A DNA stretch of 64,000 nucleotides from Vermamoeba vermiformis (Eukaryota; Tubulinea; Echinamoebida): assembly GCA_045837725.1 (NCBI GenBank), contig JBEWZL010000209.1:496001-560000 (forward strand), in the 5' to 3' direction. The translations under genes were made by a program, and so were the position numbers. Below the pieces are notes generated by a model. The model saw only the letters and a program-made list of their open reading frames with translations, did no database searches and had not been told where the DNA came from. Shown piece after piece: positions 25,849 to 36,926 of the stretch; within the stretch, counting starts at the first letter, position 1, and the number at the start of each line of letters is the position of its first letter.

Positions 25849-28357
25849 TCAGAAAAATAAGTCAAATTCGTCGTCATCTTCGGCTTCGTCATCAAGTGGC
25901 ACGTTGGGACCATTAATGAAGCACTTGGCTCTTGGACACGTGCCTCTAGAGTGAATGAACTCAAGGCAATCATTGTGCTCGTTACGTGTAGCTTCAATGC
26001 AAATAGAGCCGGGCCAATTAGCTATAATAAAAAAAAATTTGTTAAGAATGACGGATCCGTTCCAGGAAAGCGGTTTCTTACCACCGTTTTCATATGCCCA
26101 TTTCAATGCCGCTAAATTACCAGTCATAGCCGCATAGTGCGCAATGTCTGGGTGCAGAGGGCCTGTGTGATAATACGCCATTAGTACCTCGATACTAATT
26201 TTAGCAACGGAACTTACATCCACGCTCTGCTGCGTACTGCAATATTTTCACGGATTCGTTCATTTGCTGTTCTTTATGACTGCTGCTGGAGGTGATCACA
26301 GCAGCTCGAGCCAAGGTAAGATCGTGCCACGGACATCCGTTCTCGTGCGCGTACTTGAGACACGCGAATGACTTGCTTTCTGCAGCTTGATAGGTTGTTT
26401 TAGCGTCCATTGGGCCTAGGTACAATAGACTACGGTTAGAGGTCTAAGCCCAACATTGATATCTTTGTTTACGTACATCCATTTTCGTGCAAATATTTCA
26501 AGATCGTCACTGACTGATGCCTGGCAGCGTCACTGCAACAATTGGAGTTCCAAGGACCTAAAATATTTATTAGTCAATAATCATCCTCTAAGATGTCCGT
26601 TGTGACTTACATCCGTTTTCATGAGCATACTGCAGGCACTCTACAGAATTTCCGAAAATGGCCGCAAAACAAGTTGACGCATCCCAGGGATCTAAAAAGA
26701 CGAGTCAAATGAATAAAAATTCAACACCTGAAGTCAGTTCTACGTACAGCCGTTCTCGTGCAAGTACTTGAGTAAATAAACATCGCCTCTTTTTGCAGCA
26801 CCAGCACAAACTCCTTCATCAACCTCGCCTAAGCAACGCATGTCAGGTGATCATGTCAGATCCAATGACGATAGACTTACAATTATACTTGAGGGCCAGC
26901 TTTGCTTCGCGCACTTGATCTGATTCTATGAGCATTTGCACAAAAGTTGGCATGCTGTAGCCCCACTTTTCGTAGCAAGATGGCCAAGTGAGTCCCTTGT
27001 CGATCAAATATTGCAAACATTCTTCGCTTAGCTCTAGCGCGGCGTCTTCGAGCTCAATGCCTTTGTCGATACATGCAGCTAGTACCTCAAATGCATACTT
27101 CAAGCAGTCAAGGTGAGGAATGGCTTTGCGACAAAGTCCTGTGCCGACGGGACAGTTCATATCGTGCAAGTATTTCATGCACTCCACCGAGTCAGCCTTT
27201 GCAGCGCCATCGTACAGTTCACTGAGCAAGGGAAGGCCATTTTCAATTGCATATTTGAGGCACTCTAATGACCCTGCGTTGGCAGCATCTTCACTGGTCT
27301 CATTGGTCCAATCGCATCCGTTCTCGTGCGCGTACTTCAAGCACGCTAAGGATCCCGCGGTGGCTGCTGCTTTGCAAACATCAGAGTTCCAATTTGCACC
27401 GTGCGTGTGCGCGTACGTCAAGCAAGCAAGGCTGTTGTTCTTCGCTCCAGCTGCAGCTTTGCACGTGCCGTCTCCCCAAGGACCTATGAATACATATCAA
27501 TGAGCCTTCAAGTGTTCAAGCAAATATGCCTTATGTTGCATACATCCATGCTCGTGAAGATATTGTAAGATTTCAAGGCTGCCATTGCGAGCAGCTGCAA
27601 CTGTCGCGTCACCGTTCCACTTGCAGCCATGTTCGTGAGCATAGATTAAGCATTCAAGACTCGACGTTGCTGCATTTGTACAGGTCTCCTCGTCCCAATC
27701 ACCTTTGTAAGTCAATATTAATATTTGAGGGACATATAACTGTTAAATAGCGCTTACATCCATTCTCGTGCAAATATTTTAGTCGCTCCAACGAGCCAGC
27801 TGTCGCTGCGTAAGCACACGCTTCATGATCCCATTGAAAACCAATCCTATGAAGATATTTCAAACTTTCAGTTGAAGAATAAGCAGTGCAAGCGAGGTGC
27901 TGAGTAGTGAACTTGCATCCAGATTCGTGTAAATATTTCAATACATCCAAGTGACCGAAGAAAGCGGCTTGATTGCATATCGATTCTTTCCATTGATAGC
28001 CCATTGACCGCGCTTCTTTGATAAGGGACAGAAAACCCATAGTGGCAAAATAATCAAACATATTGATGCTGCTGGGCTTCTTTAGTAATGGGATATTTCT
28101 ATGTTCTCCTACGTAAATTGTCACTATTTTTAATCGATCTTGGATAATTTTGTTGATTTTTTTGGAGATCGAAGATAAAATGCTCAGTTCCAATGGAATA
28201 AAGTTATTCAACGTGATAGAATAATCATATGTTTCTTCGTCCCAATATTGAAGCGGGTCCGACAAAATATCTATAATCTCTTTCCATAATTCTAATGGCA
28301 ACTCCTGCCAACAGAATTGTCAGATCCACGATTCCAGTCCAATAGATAGTTTACCAT
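25849..28357 (-). CDS. Amoeba-type ankyrin-like repeat protein with many phase-1 introns
   Basis: The N-terminus is F-box-like (ELPLELWKEIIDILSD). It is followed by about 17-20 short repeats of the type 'xCLKYAHENGCPWxxxTCxAAAxxGSL', about 26-30 residues each. Such repeats are common in amoebae such as Acanthamoeba and are relatives of ankyrin repeats. Start: ATG at 28355-28357 directly followed by a GTAAAC intron. At least seven introns split the same codon, the Cys after 'HENG' (T|GT), so each exon holds whole repeats. One splice junction gives Tyr instead of Cys. The C-terminus is acidic (DDEAEDDDEFDLFF). Function unknown; a scaffold or SCF substrate receptor is plausible from the F-box. 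Confidence 0.8.
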
Positions 28358-28602
28358 TGCCAAGTAATTATTCGTATATTATATGTTATAGAAGTGTTGT
28401 TGGTTGCAGTATTCGACACGGAAATAATGAACAAGACAAAATCTTTTCTTCTGGCCGTACTATCTGTCCCCTTTCTTGTAGCGCACTATAAAATCATTTA
28501 TATTACCCGAGCACTTAATACGGTATTAATAATACATCGCTAGCATAATTACAAACAGTTTATAATTTATAAAAGCAATTTACAACGGATGGGGTGCACA
28601 GT

Positions 28603-29573
28603 TTAGAACTGGATCGCAAGGATAACGACAACAATAAGAGCCAATATCAATATGCAAATGATGCCCCACATGCACTTGGTGGAGGACTTAATGCGCACTT
28701 GTTCGACGCGTCGTGTTGTGTTTTTAATGCGTGCTGTTGAGTTATCGACACGGGCTTCAATATCGTCCAAAAGACCTTAATAAATCGGTTAATATTGGTG
28801 CTTAATAAGGTGCATATGCTTATTCAATAAAAATAAGAAACGATCCGCTAGAAATTTAGACTTTTCGTCATAAAGTTGGATCGGATCTGCTGATCTCGGA
28901 ATTTGCAGTACTCTTGTATATTATTTCTATGATATACTATTATGGCATAGGATAGTGCTAGCCATCTATATTAATATGCCAGTCTATATAGAGACTACAC
29001 TTTTCGTTACAATCACTTACCAAGCTGTTCTTTGGTCTCCGTGCCAATGTCTCGCGCAATTTCTTTCTGTTTCTTCGCGCTGTTTAACAATAAGTCCAAT
29101 GAATCGTCTTGGTCTACAAATACAAAGAAATTAATATAAGTCTCACAGAATAGGATTTTTTTAATTAAAATAAGCAAGCCGATCTTGATCGACTTGTGTT
29201 CTCTTACACAACGACCGCAACTCAAAATTAACTTATTTATATTAAATTAATTATTGAGCACGTATAGTAATACGATTAGAGGGCTAACTGCATAAGAAAT
29301 TTACAAGCGGATTTCGAAAAATGGAAAACACAATTATTCAAATAAAACCGGTCTTTATATCCAATATTAATATTAATAATTAAATAATTACGCAAATTGT
29401 GCTAGTAACAAATATGTAAAATATACAGAGAGATTTTCTCGATAATTGTCATTATTGTGATATTTAATTTTATATTTACCTCTAATAACTCGTTGTCGAT
29501 CATCTAAGACCTGTCTGTTATCCATATTATTATATTGCTCTTTAGCAACTCCCCAACTTCGTCCAGTCGACAT
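28603..29573 (-). CDS. Qc-SNARE, syntaxin-8/SYP5-like, short form
   Basis: Three exons encode about 120 residues: MSTGRSWGVAKEQYNN at the start; the SNARE heptads (DDSLDLLLNSAKKQKEIARD, then GLLDDIEARVDNSTARIKNT and TRRVEQV); and a C-terminal tail anchor (MWGIICILILALIVVVILAI). The layer residues and the TRRV-x6-Ser-x2-Cys pattern before the membrane helix resemble syntaxin-8. The usual N-terminal PX or helical domain is missing, leaving little more than the SNARE motif. Known role: membrane fusion in the endosomal system. Stop TAA 28603-28605, start ATG 29571-29573. It shares a 234-bp promoter with the divergent reductase gene. Confidence 0.82.
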
Positions 29574-29807
29574 TTTTCAAATCTGTTTTGTTGATCGATC
29601 AGTACTCGGACGATAAAAGCGAACTGTGCTATCGAATATTTTCTTATATATTAATTAAGAAAATATTACAGTGCTTACATTGTGTTCCTCTCGCGTGTCT
29701 AATTGAATTGAACGAGCGAGCAATTTTTTTTTTTTCAGGCGCTTCAGACCAACACCACAAGGCTTGTTATTACTTATTATTATTTGTAAATTATACTAGT
29801 ATAAATT

Positions 29808-31169
29808 ATGCGAGATTGGAAAGCTACTTCCGGAGATCAAAGTCTCGCGAGACTAGGAACAGTGGCGGCTTACTCTGCTGCAATTCTGGGCTACTGGTGC
29901 TTCACTTTGCCTGATGTATATTTATATGACTTGTACAGCGTATTATTATTGATTATGTGGACGACCCACTTCGCCAGGTAAGCCCAGATCAATTTTCTAG
30001 TTCCCAAATCTGACTTAGACAGAATTACAAAGTAAAATAGATTACTAGTCATAATAGAAAATATTTAGCACGAGCAACATTAATATTTTGTTTTTATTGG
30101 CAAGAAATTTTTTTCTACCTTTTGATCTTAGTTTGCACGTGATCTCGTATTACCAACTATGATCTGAACATCTACTCTATTAATAGGAGAATATACGAAA
30201 CAATTGCTACGCAAAAATTCACTCGTGCCAGCTCGACTTTCGAAGCACTCGGTGGATGCATTTACTACGGTCTCTTTGGCGCAGCCATTGGCTACCAAAA
30301 TAATAACTACTATCCTGAGAGTATTAAGATGTGGATTGGACTCGAGTTTTGGATTATTGGCGAGTACGGCAATTATTATCATCACCATTTGTTGGGCAGC
30401 TTGAGAAAGAACCAAAACGATAAAGCTGCGCAAGAAGTAAGCTATTAATACGATATTATTACGCGGTAACAACAATTATGTAGAGCTAATTATTATGAAT
30501 GAACAGAAAAAAGATAATGCTCAAGCTGGATCGCGATGGCAAATTCCTCAAGGAGGCTTATTCTCATTGGTCTCGTGTCCTCATTATTTCTTCGAAGTCG
30601 TTAGCTGGCTTGGCTTCGTAGTTGCCTCGGGATTTTCCATTTCAAGTACGTAACCAAAACTTTTAAATATTGATAATAATTCTAAGACACAAATTTAAAA
30701 AAAAAAACGACTGTCGGCAGGATTTACACCTGCATCCACTCGATTTACTAAACGAACAATGGTCACCAAATAGTTGAGCGCTCTATTATTGAGCTACGAC
30801 AGTCAATTTATCATTTCTTATTACTTCACTTTTATCTTACTTACTGAACAATCTTTGTACCGATTATGGGATTTGCATGCAAATATTATAATAATTTGAG
30901 AATTGAAATTCATTGTGGAGGCGTTTGCAGCCTCATTTAATTGCCTCTCATTATTGCAACTCTATTCAATACGCTTCATTTGATTGTAAATTCGAATAGG
31001 AGTCAACTAACGTTCATATTCAGGTATTTTATTCATGCTTGGCGGCGCGTACGTTATGTTCGGACTGGCGAAGGATAAGCATGAGATCTACAAGAAGACT
31101 TTCAACGGCGAGAATGGCATGCCTCTTTATCCGAAAGACCGCAAGATTGTTGTACCATTTGTTTATTAA
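29808..31169 (+). CDS. Steroid 5-alpha-reductase / enoyl reductase family membrane protein
   Basis: Four exons. The N-terminal hydrophobic exon begins MRDWKATSGDQSLARLG. Next come YETIATQKFTRASSTFEALG, IYYGLFGAAIGY and LEFWIIGEYGNYYHHHLLGS. The family signature follows in PQGGLFSLVSCPHYFFEVVS, and the C-terminus is HEIYKKTFNGENGMPLYP, ending KIVVPFVY. This is the C-terminal fold of SRD5A and TECR enzymes (NADPH-dependent double-bond reduction in the ER). The N-terminal ubiquitin-like domain of TECR is absent. Whether the substrate is a steroid, a polyprenol or an enoyl-CoA is not decidable. The last intron (about 30645-31022, 378 nt) is long for this genome and contains an antisense tRNA-like gene. 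Confidence 0.82.
30709..30804 (-). tRNA. tRNA-like gene, atypical, with probable intron
   Basis: On the minus strand a 96-nt unit folds as a tRNA. The acceptor stem ACTGTCG/CGACAGT is perfect, with an outer G-C pair; the D stem is GCTC/GAGC; the T stem is GCAGG/CCTGC around a TGTAAAT loop. A run of 11 T directly follows the 3' end, as a Pol III terminator. The anticodon arm is odd: CTCAA pairs with TCGAG except one A-C mismatch, and about 23 extra nt lie in the loop. Removing them would leave CTATTAA, an AUU anticodon not normally used. The D loop lacks GG and the T loop lacks TTC. A decayed or organelle-derived tRNA is possible. Confidence 0.5.
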
Positions 31170-31305
31170 TTAAAATTATCTTGATACCGTATTTGGCTCC
31201 TGTAATTTGCGGCCTATTTTGCCCGCCAACGAAACTCTGATTTTATTTGGAACTCGAAATTTATTTTTATTTGTTGTCTCAAGAGCACACATACAATAGT
31301 ATTAA

Positions 31306-32279
31306 ATGTCAATATTAATTGCAACTGCGGACGGTGCGCTGCATATTACTTTGTATACGGAGCAAGCACCCGCAACGTGCACTTATTTTCAAAGCCTGTG
31401 CAACTCGGATGTGTACGACGAGACTATTATTTCTAAAATTACCAAGGGTCTGTTAATTGAAATACCACCTGCTAACCAACAAACGTTGAACGGTAAGCTC
31501 AGATCTAATTTAAATTCAATTTCTAAATATTTAAAATTGATATTTGGACGTTCCTTTATCCAACAGTGTTAGCGGTCAACAACATATATTAAATTTAATT
31601 AAATTATTAATTTCTTTTAATATCAGTGCCCGTTGATCTCGATCAAAGCCAAACGTTAACGTAAGGGAATTTCAGCTCGGCAATTATGCTCTTATTAACG
31701 CGTAATATTTTTAGACTATCAAAAGCCGGTATTGTTGCTATTGACCAAAAAGGCAAGATAATTATCACCTTGGTAAGTCTTTGGAAATCTGGCGGTGTTA
31801 TTATTGGAGCTTTTCTTACGTGCTAACTACTATATGCAGGATACTTGCGAAGCGCTAGGCAAAAAATGCTTTATTTTCGGCGAAGTAAGTGATTAAATTC
31901 TGGATTTGCAAAGTTTTGTTTGTATGTCTGACGCACGACACGTAGGTCGTCGAAAAAGATTTAGAGTTGTTAAAATCCATCTCGAATATTGAAGTGGACG
32001 ATACAGACGTTCCTATTAATCCCTGCACCATTTTCTGCATCAAAGCGTGCGCACCGCATCCAGTCGCAGTGACACCTCCCCAGCAATCTCCACTAAAATC
32101 ACAAAATTCAACGCCTATCAAAACACCAATTATAGTGCCGTCTACTAAGAAAAGGTACGATTTCAACTATATAAATAATACTACAACTCGAAAGCAAATT
32201 CGACAGATCCCGATCCGACTTCGTTGGATCCTCAAACTTTAAATCGACGAGATTCCGCGTTATATATGTATATTTTTAA
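31306..32279 (+). CDS. Divergent cyclophilin-like protein, CWC27-like
   Basis: Five or six exons. The N-terminal cyclophilin strand pattern is clear (ILIATADGALHITLYTEQAP, then CTYFQSLCNSDVYDETIISK), with LSKAGIVAIDQKGKIIITL and KCFIFGEVVEKDLELLKS further on. The segment SNIEVDDTDVPINP resembles the spliceosomal cyclophilin CWC27/SDCCAG10. The catalytic FHR and the QGGD-type residues are replaced (IISK, LIEIPP), so isomerase activity is unlikely. The C-terminal tail is Pro/Ser/Thr-rich. If the 52-nt GTACG...CAG intron at about 32155 is removed, the stop is at 32279; read through, it is at 32242. Known for CWC27: a subunit of the activated spliceosome. Confidence 0.65.
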
Positions 32280-32459
32280 CTATGAATAGGCGAAGATGCG
32301 GAAACTCTGTTCAATCAATAATGCAGACCTTTCTAAATGACTATATTTATTGGTTCACCTTAAAATTTTATCCAACCAAAAAATCAAATAGCAAATTTAT
32401 TGATAAGTGCGTTAACAACAATATATTAAAGTGCCGTTATAGTACTATACTAAATTGAT

Positions 32460-33939
32460 ATGTATTGTAGAAAGAGGGAAGAAGAGTTCCCGTTGAAGCC
32501 AAATGTTCGACCAAGATTGACCGAGCAACAGTCTTCGGTGCACGGAAGATTAGGACTTGATAAGCCCGATTTTATTAGACAGCCTAGCGTTATACCCGAT
32601 TCATCGCACTCATTACGCAATGCTCTGTTGGATAAGGTATGTGCGACCAGATCTCAAAAAAAATTCTCGTGTCACTGCTTGACAACATTATTTTGTATTC
32701 ATATTTAATGTGCGTGTAGAGAGGAGGATTGAGCCGTGCAGTATCAACTCCCAACTTGCGAGCAATGAACATCCCGCCAAAATACCCTGCACGCTTAGTG
32801 ATCATTCGTCACGGCGAAAGTGAGCAGAACGCTGCATTAGATTTGAAGCCCGAGTTGCTGGATATTGATAAAGTTGCTGCTATTCGTGACGCGGACATCA
32901 AGTTGACCGAGAAAGGCACGTGGCAAGCCAAACTGACTGGGCAACATTTGGCCAAGACCGACAAGTACGTATAACAGATTGATTGGTTACAATGATATAT
33001 CTGCATTAAGGGTGCCTTCTAATATAATTTAATTGTACTAATAGGTTTGACATTTGTTTCTGCTCGCCGTATTTACGAACCAAACAGACAGCTGAAAACA
33101 TCGTCAGTCAGTTCAATTACCCGCTGAAAATATATCCCGACAACAGATTAAGGTACATAACAACAAGCTTATTAAGATATTTTTTATTTACCAATACGTT
33201 TTTGTAAAGAGAAAAAGAGTTTGGTCGGTTACACGGACTACTCGCGAAAGATGTCAAAGAGCGCTTCCCTGTTGAATTTGCAGCAAGAGAACGCGATGGA
33301 AAGTACTGGTACAGATTCCCTGGCGGCGAAAACTATCCTGGTAAGTTAATAGAGCCATGTTATAATATTGAGTAGGATAGTACTAATGACGCTGATAGAT
33401 GTTGAAATGCGCATCAGTTCATTTATTGAACGTGCTTCGAGACAGTACGCTGGTCGATCGATTTTAATTGTCACTCACCAAGGTAATAATCTTGGTTAAC
33501 AATAGCACTATTACCTTATACTAATGCGGTTGTATTGTAGTGCCGTTTAAACTCTTCCGCGCTATTTTTTCACACTTAGACGGTAAGTACAATTCTTATT
33601 ATTACTACATAATGAGTTTTTTCAGCTGTATTATAAATAATTGATAGTTTCTAACTTTCTGTCGGTTTAGAGGACGGAGTACTTGGCCTCGAAGAAGTGA
33701 AAAATTGTGCGATCCAAGAGTACGTTATTGACCGCAACAAGTTCCCTGAAGGCAAAATGAAGTTAAAGACCTTTAATTTCGTGTCGTATGACAATAAGGC
33801 CATTGAAAATATGTTGACCAAGGCGAAAGAAGAGGAACTGTTGTCGGAAGTGAATAACAATAATGGTAATTCGGTCAATAATAGCACGGAAGATATAACT
33901 ATGGAGCAAACTCAAATTATTATTGATAGCAGTCAATAA
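32460..33939 (+). CDS. Histidine phosphatase superfamily protein (phosphoglycerate mutase-like)
   Basis: Seven exons. An N-terminal extension of about 85 residues (Arg/Pro-rich, disordered) precedes the core: RLVIIRHGESEQNA (catalytic RHG), LTEKGTWQAKLTGQHLAK, ICFCSPYLRTKQTAENI (second Arg), EKEFGRLHGLL, RFPGGENYPDVEMRISSFIE and SILIVTHQVPFKLFRAIF (second catalytic His). This arrangement matches the branch-1 histidine phosphatases of fungi and protists with the GGES/GGEN motif. The tail is Asn/Glu-rich. Known for the family: phosphoryl transfer through a phosphohistidine; substrates vary from sugar phosphates to proteins. Single ATG start at 32460, stop TAA ends at 33939. Confidence 0.85.
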
Positions 33940-34114
33940 ATAAATAATAATAAGCAAAACCAGAAACAAAAATTTTAGATCGAACGTTAAATTTCTTTTT
34001 CATCGCTGCTGATGACCAAATCTTGACCGAAAATATTATTTTCTTGATTAATTAGCGTATTAATGGTGTAACATAAGTTCCTGATCGCGTAGCTCACCAA
34101 CAAAGGAGATCGAG

Positions 34115-36793
34115 ATGGAGTATTTTGATAACTGCTTGGGAAATGACGCAAGCTATCTAGATTATTTAATTGCGACCCAAAATGGATGGAATTTACTAGG
34201 TAATGAATATTTGTATTAAATTAATTGTAAAAATAGTAAAATTAATTTTTTGTGCAGGTTATTTAGCTAGTAGAGAAAAATATATAAGAGCATTTCAAGC
34301 GTTGGAGCATAAAGAAATTATTAGTATAAAAATTGGTAGCATTCCAGGTGAGAAAAGAGAGGGAGAACTTATTAATCGTGACACATCTGACTTAAAACTT
34401 GCTTAGATAGGCCAATTTATGATTCTTCTTTGCTAAAAGACGAAGATATATTTATTTTAGCTAGAAGTTTGCAATCGAAGACTTCCTTGAAGCAAATCCA
34501 TCTTCACCGTAAGATCTGTTACATACTTTTCTCGCATTATTGACTTTCAATATTGTAAGGTTTTCCTAGCAATGCCGATCGTGGAATGTGCGCATTATTC
34601 GAATCTCTATCGAGCTGTTCTTTAGTAAACCTAACACTGAGTAGGTTTAATTTTTGCAAGCCTTGTTATCATCGACTAACGCATATTTCAGCTCAATTTG
34701 AACTTTCTCCGGTAGTATTCGAGTCATTTTTGAATATTTTAAGACAATGTACATCGTTGCAAGAGTTGAAATTGATGAATATGGGACTCACCGATGAGAG
34801 GATTGAGAGAATGATAGAGGCATTAGAACACAACGAAGAATTATCAACGCTTGATTTAGGTATTTAAATTTTAAATATTAAATTCATTATAATTTAAATT
34901 AACGATTTTTCAGATTACAACCACGGATGCACTTTAGCGAGTGCGCTCAAAATTGCTGATTTCATTAAAAAGCGAAAGAAAGAAATGCGCTTGGAACTTC
35001 CAGAAGTATTAAATGTAGACGAGACCAAAGAATTCTTTGCAAGATTAGGAGATAGCACGAATTTGATATCATTTTACGATTTTGCCTCGGCGTTTACTGA
35101 AGGCACGCAAATTATCAGCCGAAATTATGAACTTTGGCGAGCAAAAATAGACGCAGAAAAAAAAGCAGTTCAAAAGCAAACGGAAGAGTTTAAATCTTTG
35201 CTCGTAAAGTTTGAAGTCAAAAATGACAGCGATATTTGCAGCCTAATTACAATGCCAGAAGAAATATTGAAGACGATATTATACCAAATAGATCTCAAAT
35301 CGATCATACAGTTCAGAATAACCAACAAATTTTTCAACGAAATGCTTCGAAAATCAAAATTTTGGCGAGATTATTATTTAACGTATTTTGCGGTCATTCC
35401 AAAAGACGTATTAGAAATAACAGATTACACATATGGTCTTCAATTATTAGAACACGAACAGCCCACAATAGCAACACCGTCATTCTGGGAATTAATTTTC
35501 CGTTATTCAATGTTACTTCGACCAATCTCAACGCGTGAATTTCCGTGCAATATCAATAGAGAGAAGAGTTTGGTGCTCGAGAAACTTTATCGAAATTTCC
35601 CGCAGATGATCGGAACTGGCGAGGGATGCAATGGAAAATTTGAAAACTTACCGCCAAACCAATACTTTCCAACAAAAAAATCACCGTACAGTCAATATTG
35701 GTTCTTAGTATTATCAAGTGGTCATGCTATTTATCACCTTGGATTCGAACAAGACGGCGATAACTTATTTAACGCGATACTCCTCTTGACGGAAGATTTT
35801 TCATCTGGCTGGGAAGATCGATTCAAATATTTGCAGTATGTCTTTGAATGGACGACAGCAAACAACGCAGAAGAATTCGAAGAAAAAATCAAACCGATCG
35901 TAGAAATATTTTTGAACGCGAGATTGAGTTTCAAAGGAGGACCTACTTGTCGAATAGATCACAAAAATGACCCGCTTTTTGAGAAAATATTAAAAGGCGT
36001 CATTAATAATCGAAAGGAATTGATAGAATCGTTAAATAGCAAATTAAACGAGGTTGCAAAAAGAAGTTGTGCGGATCTGGGCATCAATTTCAAGAACGTT
36101 CATCAAGTTCATCAAATAATAGAAAAATTCAAGAATATGATAGAACAACAACAAATACATTCATCAGAATACGCAAAATTGAAACAGCGAATATCTCCTC
36201 GCTCAAACTTTTACAGCAAGTATCGCAGCCAACACGGACCATTCGTATTTAGTTTTCAAAAGCACGAGTTTATACCATACTCAGCGCAAAGAGATTTAAA
36301 ACTTCCGTGCGATTCTAATTCGAAGAAAAAAAGACATCCCAAAAAGATCCACGGTCAAGTCGCCTTCATAACATTTTACCGTATGATGATCAACTTCATC
36401 GTGATGCCTATTCTCGAAGGACTATGGATGAATAGTAGAAAAGACCCTGATTTTCTACATGAACCGCATTATCAAACTCTACCGCTCAGGTCACTCTACA
36501 CGAAGCTTTTCGCGGATGTCACTTTGGCACGTTTCAATGACGTGTCAGTACGTCATGCGCACCCAAGCAATTGGCCAATCACAGCACTCGCCGTTGCAAA
36601 TAGAATTATGGAACCGCTAGTATTGGCACTACACGCTGTTGTCTCATCAGTCCTATCAAAGTCAGAGTCGCAGATCCGTCAAAAGCAAGAGCTGATCCAA
36701 CAGTTCCAGCAACAACTCAACTTATTTAACGAATTATTGTCACAAAAACATATTGATGCAATAATGGGGTTGCTGCAAAGCTTCGAATTTTAG
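34115..36793 (+). CDS. LRR plus F-box protein with long unknown C-terminus
   Basis: The first five exons are small and carry a few RNI-type leucine-rich repeats (SLQELKLMNMGLTDERIERM, NEELSTLDL). The last exon is 1.88 kb without an intron. In it a helical region is followed by an F-box (SLITMPEEILKTILYQIDLK, then SIIQFRITNKFFNEMLRKSK and WRDYYLTYF). The remaining 450 residues do not match any family I know: a conserved-looking globular stretch (FPTKKSPYSQYWFLVLSSGH, LLTEDFSSGWEDRFKYL), a long coiled coil (about 36000-36180) and a C-terminal hydrophobic and Gln-rich helix. F-boxes usually precede LRRs; the order here is LRR then F-box. A possible SCF adaptor. Confidence 0.7.
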
Positions 36794-36926
36794 AGCTGTC
36801 CGTTCGAATGGTTGCGCGAGCACTGGAAGAAATCGTTTGACGCAGTATGTGAAACTAAATTATGTTTTTTAAAACTAGAATTATCTTCCTATTTTATGAG
36901 TACTTTTCAAGAGCACCGTACAGTAG

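Noticed and set aside
25849-28357. Ankyrin-like repeat gene as a giant-virus insertion
   Set aside because: It is spliced at many sites with host-type introns, has a spliced paralogue nearby, and no viral genes surround it.
30709-30804. Assigning an amino acid to the tRNA-like gene
   Set aside because: The anticodon depends on an uncertain intron; the best fold gives AUU, which is not a normal cytosolic anticodon.
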